Translations under genes and position numbers: made by a program
From: Hyphomicrobiales bacterium
GTDB lineage: Bacteria; Pseudomonadota; Alphaproteobacteria; Rhizobiales; Rhizobiaceae
Direction of reading: 5' to 3'
NCBI GenBank assembly: GCA_900473205.1
Contig: UCLB01000035.1
Location: 8,543 to 72,542 of the forward strand
Length of the DNA: 64,000 nucleotides
Notes under the pieces: generated by a model
Told to the model about the DNA's origin: nothing
The model's input: the letters and a program-made list of their open reading frames with translations, nothing else
Database searches by the model: none
Shown: piece after piece, positions 52,575 to 61,849 of the stretch
Position numbering within the stretch: position 1 is the first letter of the stretch
Layout: each line of letters opens with the position of its first letter

Positions 52575-52919
52575 TTACAGGCTCTGGCGGCTATTGGGAT
52601 TCTGCTCGGCGCGGTCGCGGTAGAGCGCGGCGCGGCCCAGAAGCATCAGCGAGACAGGCGTGGTGACCGTCATGAAAATGCCGATGAAGATTTCATGGAA
52701 GACCGGTCGCTGGCCAGATACGGAAAAATATATGATCGAGGCCATGACGATGCCGCCCGTGCCCCAGCTGGTGCCGAGTGTTGGGGCGTGCAGACGCTCA
52801 TAGAAGCTTTGCAGTTTGGCGAAGCCGATCGTGCCGATCAGCGCCAGCGATGAACCCAGAAGTACGAAGAAGGCGACGAGGATCGACGCCCAGAGGGGGA
52901 ATTCGGCAACTTCGCTCAT
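52575..52919 (-). CDS. phaG: monovalent cation/H+ antiporter subunit G
   Basis: 114 residues, three membrane helices with the MnhG signature (LIGTIGFAKLQSFYERLHAPT). Small subunit of the multisubunit Mrp/Pha antiporter. Last gene of the operon, overlapping phaF by 4 bp. Confidence 0.88.
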   Translation of the reverse strand: MSEVAEFPLWASILVAFFVLLGSSLALIGTIGFAKLQSFYERLHAPTLGTSWGTGGIVMASIIYFSVSGQRPVFHEIFIGIFMTVTTPVSLMLLGRAALYRDRAEQNPNSRQSL

Positions 52920-53197
52920 TCGATCACCTCTCCGCGCATCATGAATTTCGAAAGGGCCACCGTGGAAACGAAGCCGAGAATGGCGATCAACAGGGCGGCT
53001 GCGAAATAGACGTCGTTGCCGGTGCGAAGCCCGAAGGTCAGAACCAGCAGCATGGAATTGACGTAAAGCGTATCCACACCCAGCACACGGTCCTGCGCGC
53101 GCGGGCCGATGGCGATGCGATAGACTGATATCGCCATGGCAATGGCCAGGAACAATTGTGCGATCGAAAACGACCAGAAAAGGATAACCGAACTCAT
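52916..53197 (-). CDS. phaF: monovalent cation/H+ antiporter subunit F
   Basis: 93 residues, three membrane helices, with the F-subunit stretch IAIGPRAQDRVLGVDTLYVN. Overlaps phaE and phaG by 4 bp each. Confidence 0.88.
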   Translation of the reverse strand: MSSVILFWSFSIAQLFLAIAMAISVYRIAIGPRAQDRVLGVDTLYVNSMLLVLTFGLRTGNDVYFAAALLIAILGFVSTVALSKFMMRGEVIE

Positions 53198-53682
53198 TCG
53201 AATATCTCCATCAGCATTTTTTCATATCGGCTCTTGATGAGGTGCTGCCAGTACGCATCGCTGACCTCGTCCAGAACGTGGATGAGAAGCGTGCCCTGCG
53301 ACGAATTATATTCCAGCCATGCGCTGCCCGGCGTTGCCGTCAGTACCACGGCTAGAGCCGCAAGACCCATTGGGTCTCTCAGGTCGAGCGGGATGGTCAG
53401 AAAGCCCGATTTGACCTTCCGGTCACGCTTGAACAGAATGATGAAGGCAACCGCGATGTTGGAGCGGATGATATCGTAAAGCACGATGACAATCAGCTTC
53501 ACGACCAGATGCCAGTTGCGGATGCGCGGTTTGGGCGGGCGCAGCGACGCCATGGCCCAGGAAGCGACCATCGCCACCACTGTTCCCAGTAGCAGATGGC
53601 CGGGCGAAAAGCTGTTGATCGTCATCCAGAAAATGATCAGCGAAAGCGTCAGCAGCGGGTAGGGGAGAACGCGGGATATCAT
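53194..53682 (-). CDS. phaE: monovalent cation/H+ antiporter subunit E
   Basis: 162 residues: two N-terminal membrane helices, then a cytoplasmic domain with LTATPGSAWLEYNSSQGTLL, the conserved E-subunit core (T-PGT-x). Overlaps phaD by 4 bp. Confidence 0.88.
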   Translation of the reverse strand: MISRVLPYPLLTLSLIIFWMTINSFSPGHLLLGTVVAMVASWAMASLRPPKPRIRNWHLVVKLIVIVLYDIIRSNIAVAFIILFKRDRKVKSGFLTIPLDLRDPMGLAALAVVLTATPGSAWLEYNSSQGTLLIHVLDEVSDAYWQHLIKSRYEKMLMEIFE

Positions 53683-55325
53683 GGTGCTGCTCCCTCTCCG
53701 CTAACGGCACGCGGTGCCGTCATTACGCCCTGGATGTAGCTTTCCGGAAGATCAAGAATACGGGCCGTTTCCTGCATGTAGCGCATAATTGGGCCAGCAG
53801 CGACTGTCATCGCCAAGGTCATGCCCAGAAGCAGCAGGATGGGTGCGATTTCGATGACGAGAACGCGGGGCACCGTGCCTTCCAGCGAACCCCAGAAGGT
53901 GCGGATGCCCGCACGCGTCATGGAGATCAGCGCAGCGAGGCCGGAGAAGACGATAAGGAAAACGATCCACCAGGAAAGGGTCGATACGCTGTCGTCCGCC
54001 CCAAGCCCCGAAGGATTGAGGATGGCGGATAGCATGGAGAATTTGGCGATGAAGCCCGACAGCGGCGGCAGACCGGCGAGAAGAATGCCGCAGGCGGCAA
54101 AGCAGGTGCCGAGAACCGCCATGGTGCCGGGCATGGTGACACCGACTTCGTCTTCTTCTTCGTCCTCCTCACCATCACCATAGGCTTCCATGGTCACGGC
54201 CAGAACGTTGGCACCGGCATCCTGCCCGCGTTCCACAAGCTCGATCAGCAAAAAGAAAGCGCTGATGGTGAGTGTAGAGGAGACGAGGTAGTACAGTGCG
54301 CCCGCAGCGACCGTGGGGTTACCGGTACCCATGGCGGCCAGCAGCGTGCCGGATGAAACGAGAACCGAAAAGCCTGCCAGACGGCCAAGCGCCTGTGACG
54401 CGAGAACGCCGATAGTGCCGAAGACGATGGTGGCAATGCCACCCACCAGCAGCGCATCATGCCCGAAACCGGCAGATTCACCTGCCGTCTGACCAAAAAG
54501 CAGGAAGGACAGCCGTGCAATGACGTAAATGCCGACCTTGCTCATGATGGCGAAAATGGCGGCAACCGGTGCGGATGCGGCGGTATAGGCTGAAGGTAGC
54601 CAGAAGTTCAAAGGCCACATGCCCGCTTTGACGAGGAACGCGATGCCCAGCACGGCGGCGCCCGTTTCCAGCAGCATGCGCTGGTCTGGATTGAGGCCTG
54701 CGATGCGTTGGGCGAGATCACCCATGTTCAGCGTGCCTGTAACGCCATAGATGAGGCTGACGCCGATCAGGAAGAACAGGGCGGCGACCAGATTGATGGC
54801 GATGTAGTGCAGGCCAGCCTTGACGCGCAATTGGCCGGAGCCGTGCAGAAGCAGACCGTAGGAGGCTGCCAGCATGACTTCGAAGAAGACGAAAAGATTG
54901 AACAGATCGCCCGTCAGAAACGCGCCATTGACGCCCATCAGCATCAAATGGAACAGCGAGTGATAATGCGCACCGGCCTTGTGCCACTTCGCTAGCGAAT
55001 AGATGAGCGATGGTATGGCCAACAACGCCACGAGCAGCACCATGAGCCCGGAGAGGCGATCCGCCACCAGCACGATGCCGAAGGGGGCTGGCCAGTTGCC
55101 GAGCAGGTAGACGCCCGTCGAGATGACAGCGGCGACTTCGGTGTTGACGGTGGAATTCACCTCCACGAACAGGGCGATGGCCACGGCAAGCAACAGGAAG
55201 GTCGAGACAACGCTGACGACCGCCTTGGTGGTGCGCTTGCGTTCATCGATGAACAGCAGAATAGCACCTGTTATCAGCGGCACCAGAATGGGTGCGACGA
55301 CGATGTGCGAAGGCAGGAAATTCAT
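53679..55325 (-). CDS. phaD: monovalent cation/H+ antiporter subunit D
   Basis: 548 residues, about 14 membrane helices, NuoM/N-like proton channel with ion-pair helices (FFEVMLAASYGLLL with conserved Glu, VKAGMWPLNFWLPSAYTAASAP with conserved Lys). It has an acidic DGEEDEEEDE loop near residue 382 that most relatives lack. Overlaps phaC and phaE. Confidence 0.9.
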   Translation of the reverse strand: MNFLPSHIVVAPILVPLITGAILLFIDERKRTTKAVVSVVSTFLLLAVAIALFVEVNSTVNTEVAAVISTGVYLLGNWPAPFGIVLVADRLSGLMVLLVALLAIPSLIYSLAKWHKAGAHYHSLFHLMLMGVNGAFLTGDLFNLFVFFEVMLAASYGLLLHGSGQLRVKAGLHYIAINLVAALFFLIGVSLIYGVTGTLNMGDLAQRIAGLNPDQRMLLETGAAVLGIAFLVKAGMWPLNFWLPSAYTAASAPVAAIFAIMSKVGIYVIARLSFLLFGQTAGESAGFGHDALLVGGIATIVFGTIGVLASQALGRLAGFSVLVSSGTLLAAMGTGNPTVAAGALYYLVSSTLTISAFFLLIELVERGQDAGANVLAVTMEAYGDGEEDEEEDEVGVTMPGTMAVLGTCFAACGILLAGLPPLSGFIAKFSMLSAILNPSGLGADDSVSTLSWWIVFLIVFSGLAALISMTRAGIRTFWGSLEGTVPRVLVIEIAPILLLLGMTLAMTVAAGPIMRYMQETARILDLPESYIQGVMTAPRAVSGEGAAP

Positions 55326-55657
55326 TTCGTTTCCCTCCCGTCGACATGGTCGGTGCCGGTCAGGCCGCGTGCGGCAAGCAGCACGACGAGAAAGAGCGCC
55401 GTCGTTGCAAAACCGATGACGATGGCCGTCAGCACCAGCGCTTGCGGCACAGGGTCCGTCAGTGTCGAGGTGATAACCCCGTCAAGCAGCAGGGGAGGCG
55501 CATTGGTCTTGATGCCGCCCACGCCGAAAATGAAAAGATTGACGGCATAGGACAGAAGCGAAAGGCCGATGATGACCTGATAGGTCCGTGGGCGCAGGAT
55601 GAGCCAGACGCCCGAGCCGGTCATGACGCCGATACCGATGGCTAGAATGAGTTCCAT
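55322..55657 (-). CDS. phaC: monovalent cation/H+ antiporter subunit C
   Basis: 111 residues, three membrane helices, NuoK-like with conserved Glu-type positions; DPVPQALVLTAIVIGFA is the C-subunit signature. Overlaps phaD; abuts phaAB. Confidence 0.9.
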   Translation of the reverse strand: MELILAIGIGVMTGSGVWLILRPRTYQVIIGLSLLSYAVNLFIFGVGGIKTNAPPLLLDGVITSTLTDPVPQALVLTAIVIGFATTALFLVVLLAARGLTGTDHVDGRETK

Positions 55658-58575
55658 TACGCCTCCTCCGCTTTTGCGGCGTCGGGCGTACGTACCTTGT
55701 AGTTACGCAGCGATTGGTGCGCCAATGCTATCAAAATAAGAACGGTTGCGCCGACGACCAGGGCAAAGACGCCAAGGTCGAACAGCAATGCCGTGGCTGT
55801 CGGCATTTTGCCGATATAGGGCAGCTCCGTGTACTGGAAATAGGAGGTCAGGAACGGGTAGCCGAGATACCACGAGCCCATTCCCGTCGATGCTGCCATC
55901 AAAAGACCAAAGCCCATCCAGCGCAGCGGCAGAATACGAATACGGTCTTCCGCCCAACGGGTGCCACCTGCAAGATATTGCAGCAGGAAGGCCACCGCCA
56001 TGGTGATGCCTGCCGAGAAGCCACCGCCCGGAAGATCATGTCCGCGCATGAACAGGAAAATCGAGAAGGTGACGATGACGGGGAACATCCACTGCATGAT
56101 GACCGATGGCACCAGCAGATAATCGCGAACCGTATCGCCCTTGCTCCGTTCCGGGCTTTCCGCATCGAACGCGTTCTGGATCAGCTGCTGCTCCGGTAGG
56201 CCTATGCTTTCATGGGCAGGACGGAAACGGCGTAGCAGGGAGAAGACGGTGAGACCCACGATGGCCAGAACCGCAATTTCACCCAACGTATCGAAGCCAC
56301 GGAAATCCACCAGAATGACGTTGACGACATTGGTGCCGCCGCCTTCCGAATAGGCTTTTTCCAGGAAGTAATTGGCGATGGTGTTGGGAACCGGCAGCGT
56401 CATGACGGCAAAGGCGATGACGCTCATGCCGATGCCGCAGGCGACCGCAAGCAGGAAGTCCCGTCCGCGACGAAGCTGGGCCGGAAGTTCGGTGTTGTTG
56501 TCCACTTTCTCCATACGCTTCGGCAGCCATCGCAGTCCGAGCAGGATAAGAACGAGGGTGACGATTTCGACTAGCAGCTGCGTGATCGCCAGATCCGGTG
56601 CCGACAGCCACACGAAGGTCAGGCAGGTTATGAGACCGGCGACACCCAGCATGACCAGAGCGGCGAGACGATGGTACTTCGCCTGCCACGCAGCACCCAT
56701 GGCCGCAATCATGCCGATGGCCCAGAGAATGGCGAAGATCGGATCGAAGGTCGTCACACTTGGTAGCGTCAGCGAGAATTCCGAAGCTGCCAGCGGTGAG
56801 AAACCGGCAATCAGCGCTACGAGGATCAGCATGCGCAGTTGCGGCTGCAAACGGCGTGTACCAAGCGTGCTTTCCAGCCAGCGCGCCCATTTCCAGGATA
56901 CGGTGACGATGATGCGCTCGAAAATACGCTGGCCGCGCAGATGGCGGAAGACCGGCGGGCCATCCTCGCAACGGGAGAAATAGCCGCCAAGCGCCGCATA
57001 GATCGCCACGCCACCGACGAGAGCGACGAGGCTCATCATCAAAGGAACGTTGAAGCCGTGCCAGATCGACAGGCTGTAAACCGGCGTCTGCGGGCCGAGC
57101 ACCGACAGCACCGCCGAATGCAGGAAGGGACCGATGGACAGGCTGGGAACAATGCCGACGATCAGGCAGGCCAGAACCAGAAACTCGATGGGAAAACGCA
57201 TCCAGCGCGGCGGCTCATGCGGCTTGGGATTGGGAATATCATGCGGCGGCGGGCCGAAGAAGACCGTGTGAATGAAGCGAAGCGAATATGCGACCGCAAA
57301 GGCGCCCGAAAGGGTCGCGACATAGGGCAGGGCCTTGTCCAGCAGGGAGTCCGCATGGGTTTCGACGGATTCGGCGAAGAACATTTCCTTCGAGAGGAAG
57401 CCGTTGAACAGAGGAACACCGGCCATGGCCGCACTGGCCGCCATGGCGAGCGTCGCCGTTGCGGGTAAGAAGCGATAGAGCCCGCTCAACCGCCGCATGT
57501 CGCGCGTCCCGGTCTCGTGGTCGATGATACCAGCCGCCATGAACAGCGATGCCTTGAAGGTGGCGTGGTTCATCATGTGGAAGATGGCTGCAACAGCCGC
57601 AAGCGGGCTTCCGAGGCTCAAAAGCGTGGTGATGAGGCCGAGATGGCTGATGGTGGAATAGGCTAGAAGTCCCTTCAAATCCTGCTGGAACATGGCGAAG
57701 TAGGCGCCAAGCAGCAGGGTAATGATGCCGCAGAAGCCGAGCAGCCAAAACCATTCCGGCGTTCCCGCCAGAACCGGCCAGAGGCGCACCAGCAGGAAGA
57801 CGCCAGCCTTCACCATGGTCGCCGAGTGCAGATAGGCCGATACGGGCGTCGGGGCCGCCATGGCATTGGGAAGCCAGAAATGGAAGGGAAACTGCGCGCT
57901 TTTCGTGAGTGCGCCGATCAGGATCAGGACCAGCGCCGGAACGTAGAGCGAATGCGCCCTGATATCCGCGCCCTTGGCGATGATATCGTCCAGATCGTAA
58001 CTGCCAGCCATATGGCCGAGGATCAACAGGCCTGCCAACAGGCAGAAACCGCCAATGCCGGTTACGGTCAAGGCCATGCGCGCGCCATCGCGGGCGGTTG
58101 CGTTGTGGTGCCAGTAGCCAATCAGAAGGAATGAGAAGACGCTCGTCAGCTCCCAGAAAATCGACAGGAGAATGACGTTGCCGGACAGGACAATACCCAG
58201 CATCGAGCCCATGAAGGACAACAGGAAGGCGAAGAAGCGCGGAATGGGATCGTCCGACGACATGTAATAGCGCGCATAAAGCACCACCAGCAGGCCGATG
58301 CCGGTGATGAGGATGATGAACATCCAGGCGAAGGCATCCAGCCGGAGCGTGAAGTTGAGGCCGAGCTGGGGAAGCCACTCCACATCATATTTGATGACCG
58401 CGCCGCCCTTGACGCTGGTATAGAGAAACATGGTGACGACGAGGCCGAAAAGAGCGATGCCACCGGCGACGGCTGCAGGCGCGCGGGCCGCGCCATCTCT
58501 CGGCATCATGGCGGTTATGACGCTGCCGATGAAGGGAAGGGCAATCAGAATCGGAAGAAGGACTTCAAGTCTCAT
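55657..58575 (-). CDS. phaA: monovalent cation/H+ antiporter fused subunit A/B
   Basis: 972 residues from MRLEVLLPILIALPF (the frame upstream to 58587 is weaker). The first 780 residues or so are the NuoL-like A subunit with many helices (FWELTSVFSFLLIGYW, HFWLPNAMAAPTPVSAYLHSATMVKAG). The last 190 carry the B-subunit domain (PGGGFSAGITMAVAFLLQYLAGG). The A-B fusion is the rhizobial PhaAB form, known in Sinorhizobium for K+ efflux and pH adaptation. First gene of phaABCDEFG. Confidence 0.92.
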   Translation of the reverse strand: MRLEVLLPILIALPFIGSVITAMMPRDGAARAPAAVAGGIALFGLVVTMFLYTSVKGGAVIKYDVEWLPQLGLNFTLRLDAFAWMFIILITGIGLLVVLYARYYMSSDDPIPRFFAFLLSFMGSMLGIVLSGNVILLSIFWELTSVFSFLLIGYWHHNATARDGARMALTVTGIGGFCLLAGLLILGHMAGSYDLDDIIAKGADIRAHSLYVPALVLILIGALTKSAQFPFHFWLPNAMAAPTPVSAYLHSATMVKAGVFLLVRLWPVLAGTPEWFWLLGFCGIITLLLGAYFAMFQQDLKGLLAYSTISHLGLITTLLSLGSPLAAVAAIFHMMNHATFKASLFMAAGIIDHETGTRDMRRLSGLYRFLPATATLAMAASAAMAGVPLFNGFLSKEMFFAESVETHADSLLDKALPYVATLSGAFAVAYSLRFIHTVFFGPPPHDIPNPKPHEPPRWMRFPIEFLVLACLIVGIVPSLSIGPFLHSAVLSVLGPQTPVYSLSIWHGFNVPLMMSLVALVGGVAIYAALGGYFSRCEDGPPVFRHLRGQRIFERIIVTVSWKWARWLESTLGTRRLQPQLRMLILVALIAGFSPLAASEFSLTLPSVTTFDPIFAILWAIGMIAAMGAAWQAKYHRLAALVMLGVAGLITCLTFVWLSAPDLAITQLLVEIVTLVLILLGLRWLPKRMEKVDNNTELPAQLRRGRDFLLAVACGIGMSVIAFAVMTLPVPNTIANYFLEKAYSEGGGTNVVNVILVDFRGFDTLGEIAVLAIVGLTVFSLLRRFRPAHESIGLPEQQLIQNAFDAESPERSKGDTVRDYLLVPSVIMQWMFPVIVTFSIFLFMRGHDLPGGGFSAGITMAVAFLLQYLAGGTRWAEDRIRILPLRWMGFGLLMAASTGMGSWYLGYPFLTSYFQYTELPYIGKMPTATALLFDLGVFALVVGATVLILIALAHQSLRNYKVRTPDAAKAEEA

Positions 58576-58674
58576 ACAGGCTGGCAATTTTCTCTGGCGT
58601 TAAGTTTTGGCGGTTCGTGTGCCCGTCAGCTTCGCCAGTTCCATCAGATGAGACGGAGAAATTGGCCGCGACGG

Positions 58675-59070
58675 CTATGAGCTTGTTCGGGGTGGACCGC
58701 GAGGCGAGACCGTTCCGGTGAGGCGAAAACCATGCGTCTGGAGGTGCATGTCTTCAAAGGCGATTTGGGCCTTCGTATAGTCGGTTACCAGTGCTGAAAC
58801 CGATAAACTTGAATAAACAAAGTCGTGATGGGCCGACTGCTGGCAAAAATGCACCAGCGCTTCTCGGTCTTCGCATCCAAGTCCGGCCAGCGATGACGAA
58901 TGCTGGGTTTCTTCAGGTTGATGCGAACGTTCGAGACGATGTGGTTTCAGAGCCGGGGCCGCGTTTGCTGCGGCATGAATTCCCATGAAAACGAGCATGC
59001 CCGCGACGAAGACATTGATCAGCCTTGTGGAATGACACGGGGCCCATCGGCTTTTCCCCATCCATGGCAA
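58675..59070 (-). CDS. small protein with N-terminal hydrophobic segment, function unknown
   Basis: 131 residues. A basic N-terminus and hydrophobic stretch (LINVFVAGMLVFMGIHAAANAAP) suggest a signal peptide, then a His/Ser-rich region with two Cys (LGCEDREALVHFCQQ). The layout resembles small periplasmic DUF2946-type proteins linked to metal handling, without certainty. AAGGAG lies 13 nt before the ATG; a second ATG three codons in is possible. Confidence 0.5.
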   Translation of the reverse strand: MPWMGKSRWAPCHSTRLINVFVAGMLVFMGIHAAANAAPALKPHRLERSHQPEETQHSSSLAGLGCEDREALVHFCQQSAHHDFVYSSLSVSALVTDYTKAQIAFEDMHLQTHGFRLTGTVSPRGPPRTSS

Positions 59071-59570
59071 AATCGTGTCTCCTTAGTCGTCGTCAGCGTT
59101 TCGTTGAAACATCACCATGGAAGCGAATATTGTGTCATTTTGTTTTAGGGGAACGGTGTTGCAATTGTCCAGCGCAGCACCCTTAAAAATAAGAAATCTT
59201 TTCTAAAAAGCTCGATTCCCGAATGGGTTGAGCGCGTGGTAGAGGTAATCAAAGGTTAAATTGCATAACAATTTTTAGCATTTCCAAGACTTGCAGTGGT
59301 TTCTTAACTTTCGAGCAAGGAATTAACCATAAAGATTGGACGTATTTCACGGCGGAATGGGGATAGTGAATCTCCTTCCAGGCATGACGCCGCCCTGCCG
59401 TACCGGGACTGATCCGGTATTTCTTTGATTGCAGAAGGCTCAGCAGCGTCGGTGCGCACCATCAGTGGTGCGCATATTCGTGAAATATCCCCCCGGATAC
59501 TGGCATTCTCAATCGGTCATTGGCCGGTTTCATCCGGCGAAGTTGTTGGGGACGGCGCTTGGGGCAGGAA
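59071..59570. promoter_or_regulatory. che operon upstream region
   Basis: 500 bp without a supported gene, AT-rich from 59140 to 59340. It contains two hairpins close to icpA: TACCGG / CCGGTA (59401-59419) and TGCGCACC / GGTGCGCA (59453-59474). It must hold the che promoter and probably a long leader. I see no clear sigma-70 or sigma-54 box. Confidence 0.45.
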
Positions 59571-61172
59571 TTGCCAACAGATCAGACGCGAAAGGCCACA
59601 GGCGGCAGCCTGGGTGGACGTTTGCGTTTTGCTGGTCTGGACCAGGAGCAGTGCGATCTGCTGCGCCGCTACCGCACCATGCTGGAGCCCCATGTCAAGG
59701 CGGGCCTGCGCGACCTGATGGTCCGCTTCCAGTCCATGCCCGACTGTTCTCCTTCCTTCGAAAGCGAAAACCAGCTCGACCGGCTGCATGATCTTCAAAG
59801 CGCCCATTGGGGTGTCTTGACGGATGCCCGCTTCGACGCGGTCTACGCCGAACGCATCAAGGTTCTGTCCGATACGGAAAGCCGCATGGGTCTCGACCCG
59901 CGCTGGCACGTTGCCGGGCATGCCGTCGTGCTGGAAAATCTTCTCGGCGGCCTGATTGCCGATCATGCGCCACGTTCGCTTCTGCCCGGCAACCGCAAGC
60001 GCCAGAAAGAACTGGCAGAGGCCGTCAAAGCCGTGGTGCGGCTTGTCATGGTCGATACCGAGATTGCGGTGTCGCTACGCTTCAACGAATTGCGTATTCG
60101 CCACAATCAGGAACTGACAAAGCAGCGCGAAGACGATCAGGCCGGTGCCAAGCGCCTGTTGGGCGATGCGCTCAACGCTTTTGCCGCAGGCGACCTGACG
60201 GCACGCATCACCGGCGATATTCCTGAGGCCTACCGCGATCTGGCAGCTGCCTTCAATGGCGCGCTGGAAAAGATCGAGGCCTCCATGTCCGCTGCTCAAG
60301 CGGGCATTCATGATGCGCATGCCGCCACCGAACGACTGGCGGGTGAGGGCAGGGCCATGGCCTCCGCTTCCTCCCAGCAGGCGCAACGCTTCACCAGCGC
60401 TGCCGATTCACTCGGCTCCGTCATCGGCGAAGTCCGCAACAGCAGCGAGCGCATTTCCGCCGCCGAAAGCGCAGTTCTGCAGGCACGCAATGCCGCCACT
60501 GAAAGCGGCACCGCAGTCGGTGAAGCCATCAGCGCGATGGCCGGTATCGAACAATCCGCAGAACAGATCGGCCGTATCATCGGCTCCATCGACGAGATTG
60601 CCTTCCAGACCAATCTGCTTGCACTCAATGCCGGTATCGAAGCGGCCCGTGCGGGCGAAAGCGGTCGCGGCTTTGCCGTCGTTGCGCAGGAAGTGCGCGC
60701 GCTGGCGCAGCGCTCTGCGGATGCGGCACGGGAAATCAAGAACCTCGTTAACGGCACTAAGACGCAGGTCGATGCGGGCGTGCGCATGGTCAATCGCACG
60801 CAGGAAGCCATTGGCGGCGTGGTTCGTCAGGTCTCCGGCGTTAGCGATATGATCGGCGATGTTGCCCGCCGCACCGACGAAAACGTCACCAGCCTCCAGA
60901 CGGTTGCGGTCGAACTCGGCTCGATCGGCGCGGAGTCGGATCGCGCCGCCAGCCGCCTGACGACGACGGCGCAAGAGGCCGACGATCTGCACACGGTTAT
61001 TCTCGAACTGGGCCGGACGGTGCGCGAATTTCGCATTGCCCGCCAGATGCACGCGGCGGCAGAGCCGGTTGCGAGACAGTATCAGCATCAGCAAAACGTG
61101 GCACCCTTGCGCGAGGAACGCATGGATTACGGCTACGTGCAGCAACAATTCAGACGCCAAGGAGTGATTTGA
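59571..61172 (+). CDS. icpA: soluble globin-coupled chemotaxis receptor, first gene of the che operon
   Basis: About 533 residues if the TTG at 59571 is the start; upstream frame is also open, so the start is uncertain. No membrane helix. Residues about 15-160 are a protoglobin domain ([30 protein letters not shown] with the likely heme-ligand His near 78). Then a HAMP-like link and the MCP signalling hairpin ([38 protein letters not shown]). A cytoplasmic receptor probably sensing oxygen or a related ligand. Its stop overlaps the cheS start (TGATG). Confidence 0.88.
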   Translation: MPTDQTRKATGGSLGGRLRFAGLDQEQCDLLRRYRTMLEPHVKAGLRDLMVRFQSMPDCSPSFESENQLDRLHDLQSAHWGVLTDARFDAVYAERIKVLSDTESRMGLDPRWHVAGHAVVLENLLGGLIADHAPRSLLPGNRKRQKELAEAVKAVVRLVMVDTEIAVSLRFNELRIRHNQELTKQREDDQAGAKRLLGDALNAFAAGDLTARITGDIPEAYRDLAAAFNGALEKIEASMSAAQAGIHDAHAATERLAGEGRAMASASSQQAQRFTSAADSLGSVIGEVRNSSERISAAESAVLQARNAATESGTAVGEAISAMAGIEQSAEQIGRIIGSIDEIAFQTNLLALNAGIEAARAGESGRGFAVVAQEVRALAQRSADAAREIKNLVNGTKTQVDAGVRMVNRTQEAIGGVVRQVSGVSDMIGDVARRTDENVTSLQTVAVELGSIGAESDRAASRLTTTAQEADDLHTVILELGRTVREFRIARQMHAAAEPVARQYQHQQNVAPLREERMDYGYVQQQFRRQGVI

Positions 61173-61465
61173 TGGCAGGCAGGAAAGCAGCGCAGTCGAC
61201 ATTGAAACTGTCACCGGTGCTGGACCTCAATCAGGCATCCGTCTTGCACGGAAAACTGATGGAAATGAGGGGTGCCCCGCTTGCGGTGGATGCCTCCGAG
61301 GTCGAGCGCGTGGGCGTGCAGTGCGCCCAGGTCTTGATGGCTGGCATCAAGGCTTGGGAAGCCGATGGCAAACCATTCACTTTTTCCAAGGCATCGGATG
61401 CCTTTGACAAAACCCTTAAACTGATCGGCGTAGACATCGATCATATGCTCCCGAAGGAGGCATAG
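61172..61465 (+). CDS. cheS: CheS-like STAS-domain protein
   Basis: 97 residues with AAGGAG site. The fold pattern (LSPVLDLNQASVLHGKLMEM, DASEVERVGVQCAQVLMAGI) is STAS-like. In Sinorhizobium meliloti a 97-residue protein at this place, CheS, binds CheA and speeds dephosphorylation of CheY1; position and size match. The name rests on synteny and length. Confidence 0.75.
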   Translation: MAGRKAAQSTLKLSPVLDLNQASVLHGKLMEMRGAPLAVDASEVERVGVQCAQVLMAGIKAWEADGKPFTFSKASDAFDKTLKLIGVDIDHMLPKEA

Positions 61466-61467
61466 AA

Positions 61468-61833
61468 ATGAAGAAGAAGGTTCTGACCGTCGACGATTCC
61501 AGAACGATCCGCAACATGTTGCTGGTCACGCTCAATAATGCGGGTTTCGAAACGATCCAGGCGGAAGACGGCGTCGAAGGACTTGAAGTTCTCGAGGGCT
61601 GTGATCCAGACGTCATCGTCACGGATATCAACATGCCGCGTCTCGATGGCTTCGGCTTTATCGAAGGCGTTCGCCGCAACGAAAAATACCGTGCGATCCC
61701 GATCCTCGTGCTGACCACCGAAAGCGATGCCGAGAAGAAAAATCGTGCCCGCCAGGCAGGCGCGACCGGCTGGATCGTCAAGCCGTTCGATCCTGTAAAG
61801 CTGATCGATGCCATTGAACGCGTAACTGCTTGA
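61468..61833 (+). CDS. cheY1: chemotaxis response regulator CheY1
   Basis: 121 residues, single receiver domain: acidic pair Asp9-Asp10 in TVDDS, phospho-acceptor Asp53 (VIVTDINMP), Thr83-Thr84 (VLTTES) and Lys105 (IVKPFD). In rhizobia CheY1 acts as a phosphate sink, CheY2 being the motor-binding form. Sits between cheS and cheA with 2- and 16-bp gaps. Confidence 0.92.
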   Translation: MKKKVLTVDDSRTIRNMLLVTLNNAGFETIQAEDGVEGLEVLEGCDPDVIVTDINMPRLDGFGFIEGVRRNEKYRAIPILVLTTESDAEKKNRARQAGATGWIVKPFDPVKLIDAIERVTA

Positions 61834-61849
61834 TACGGGACCACTCACG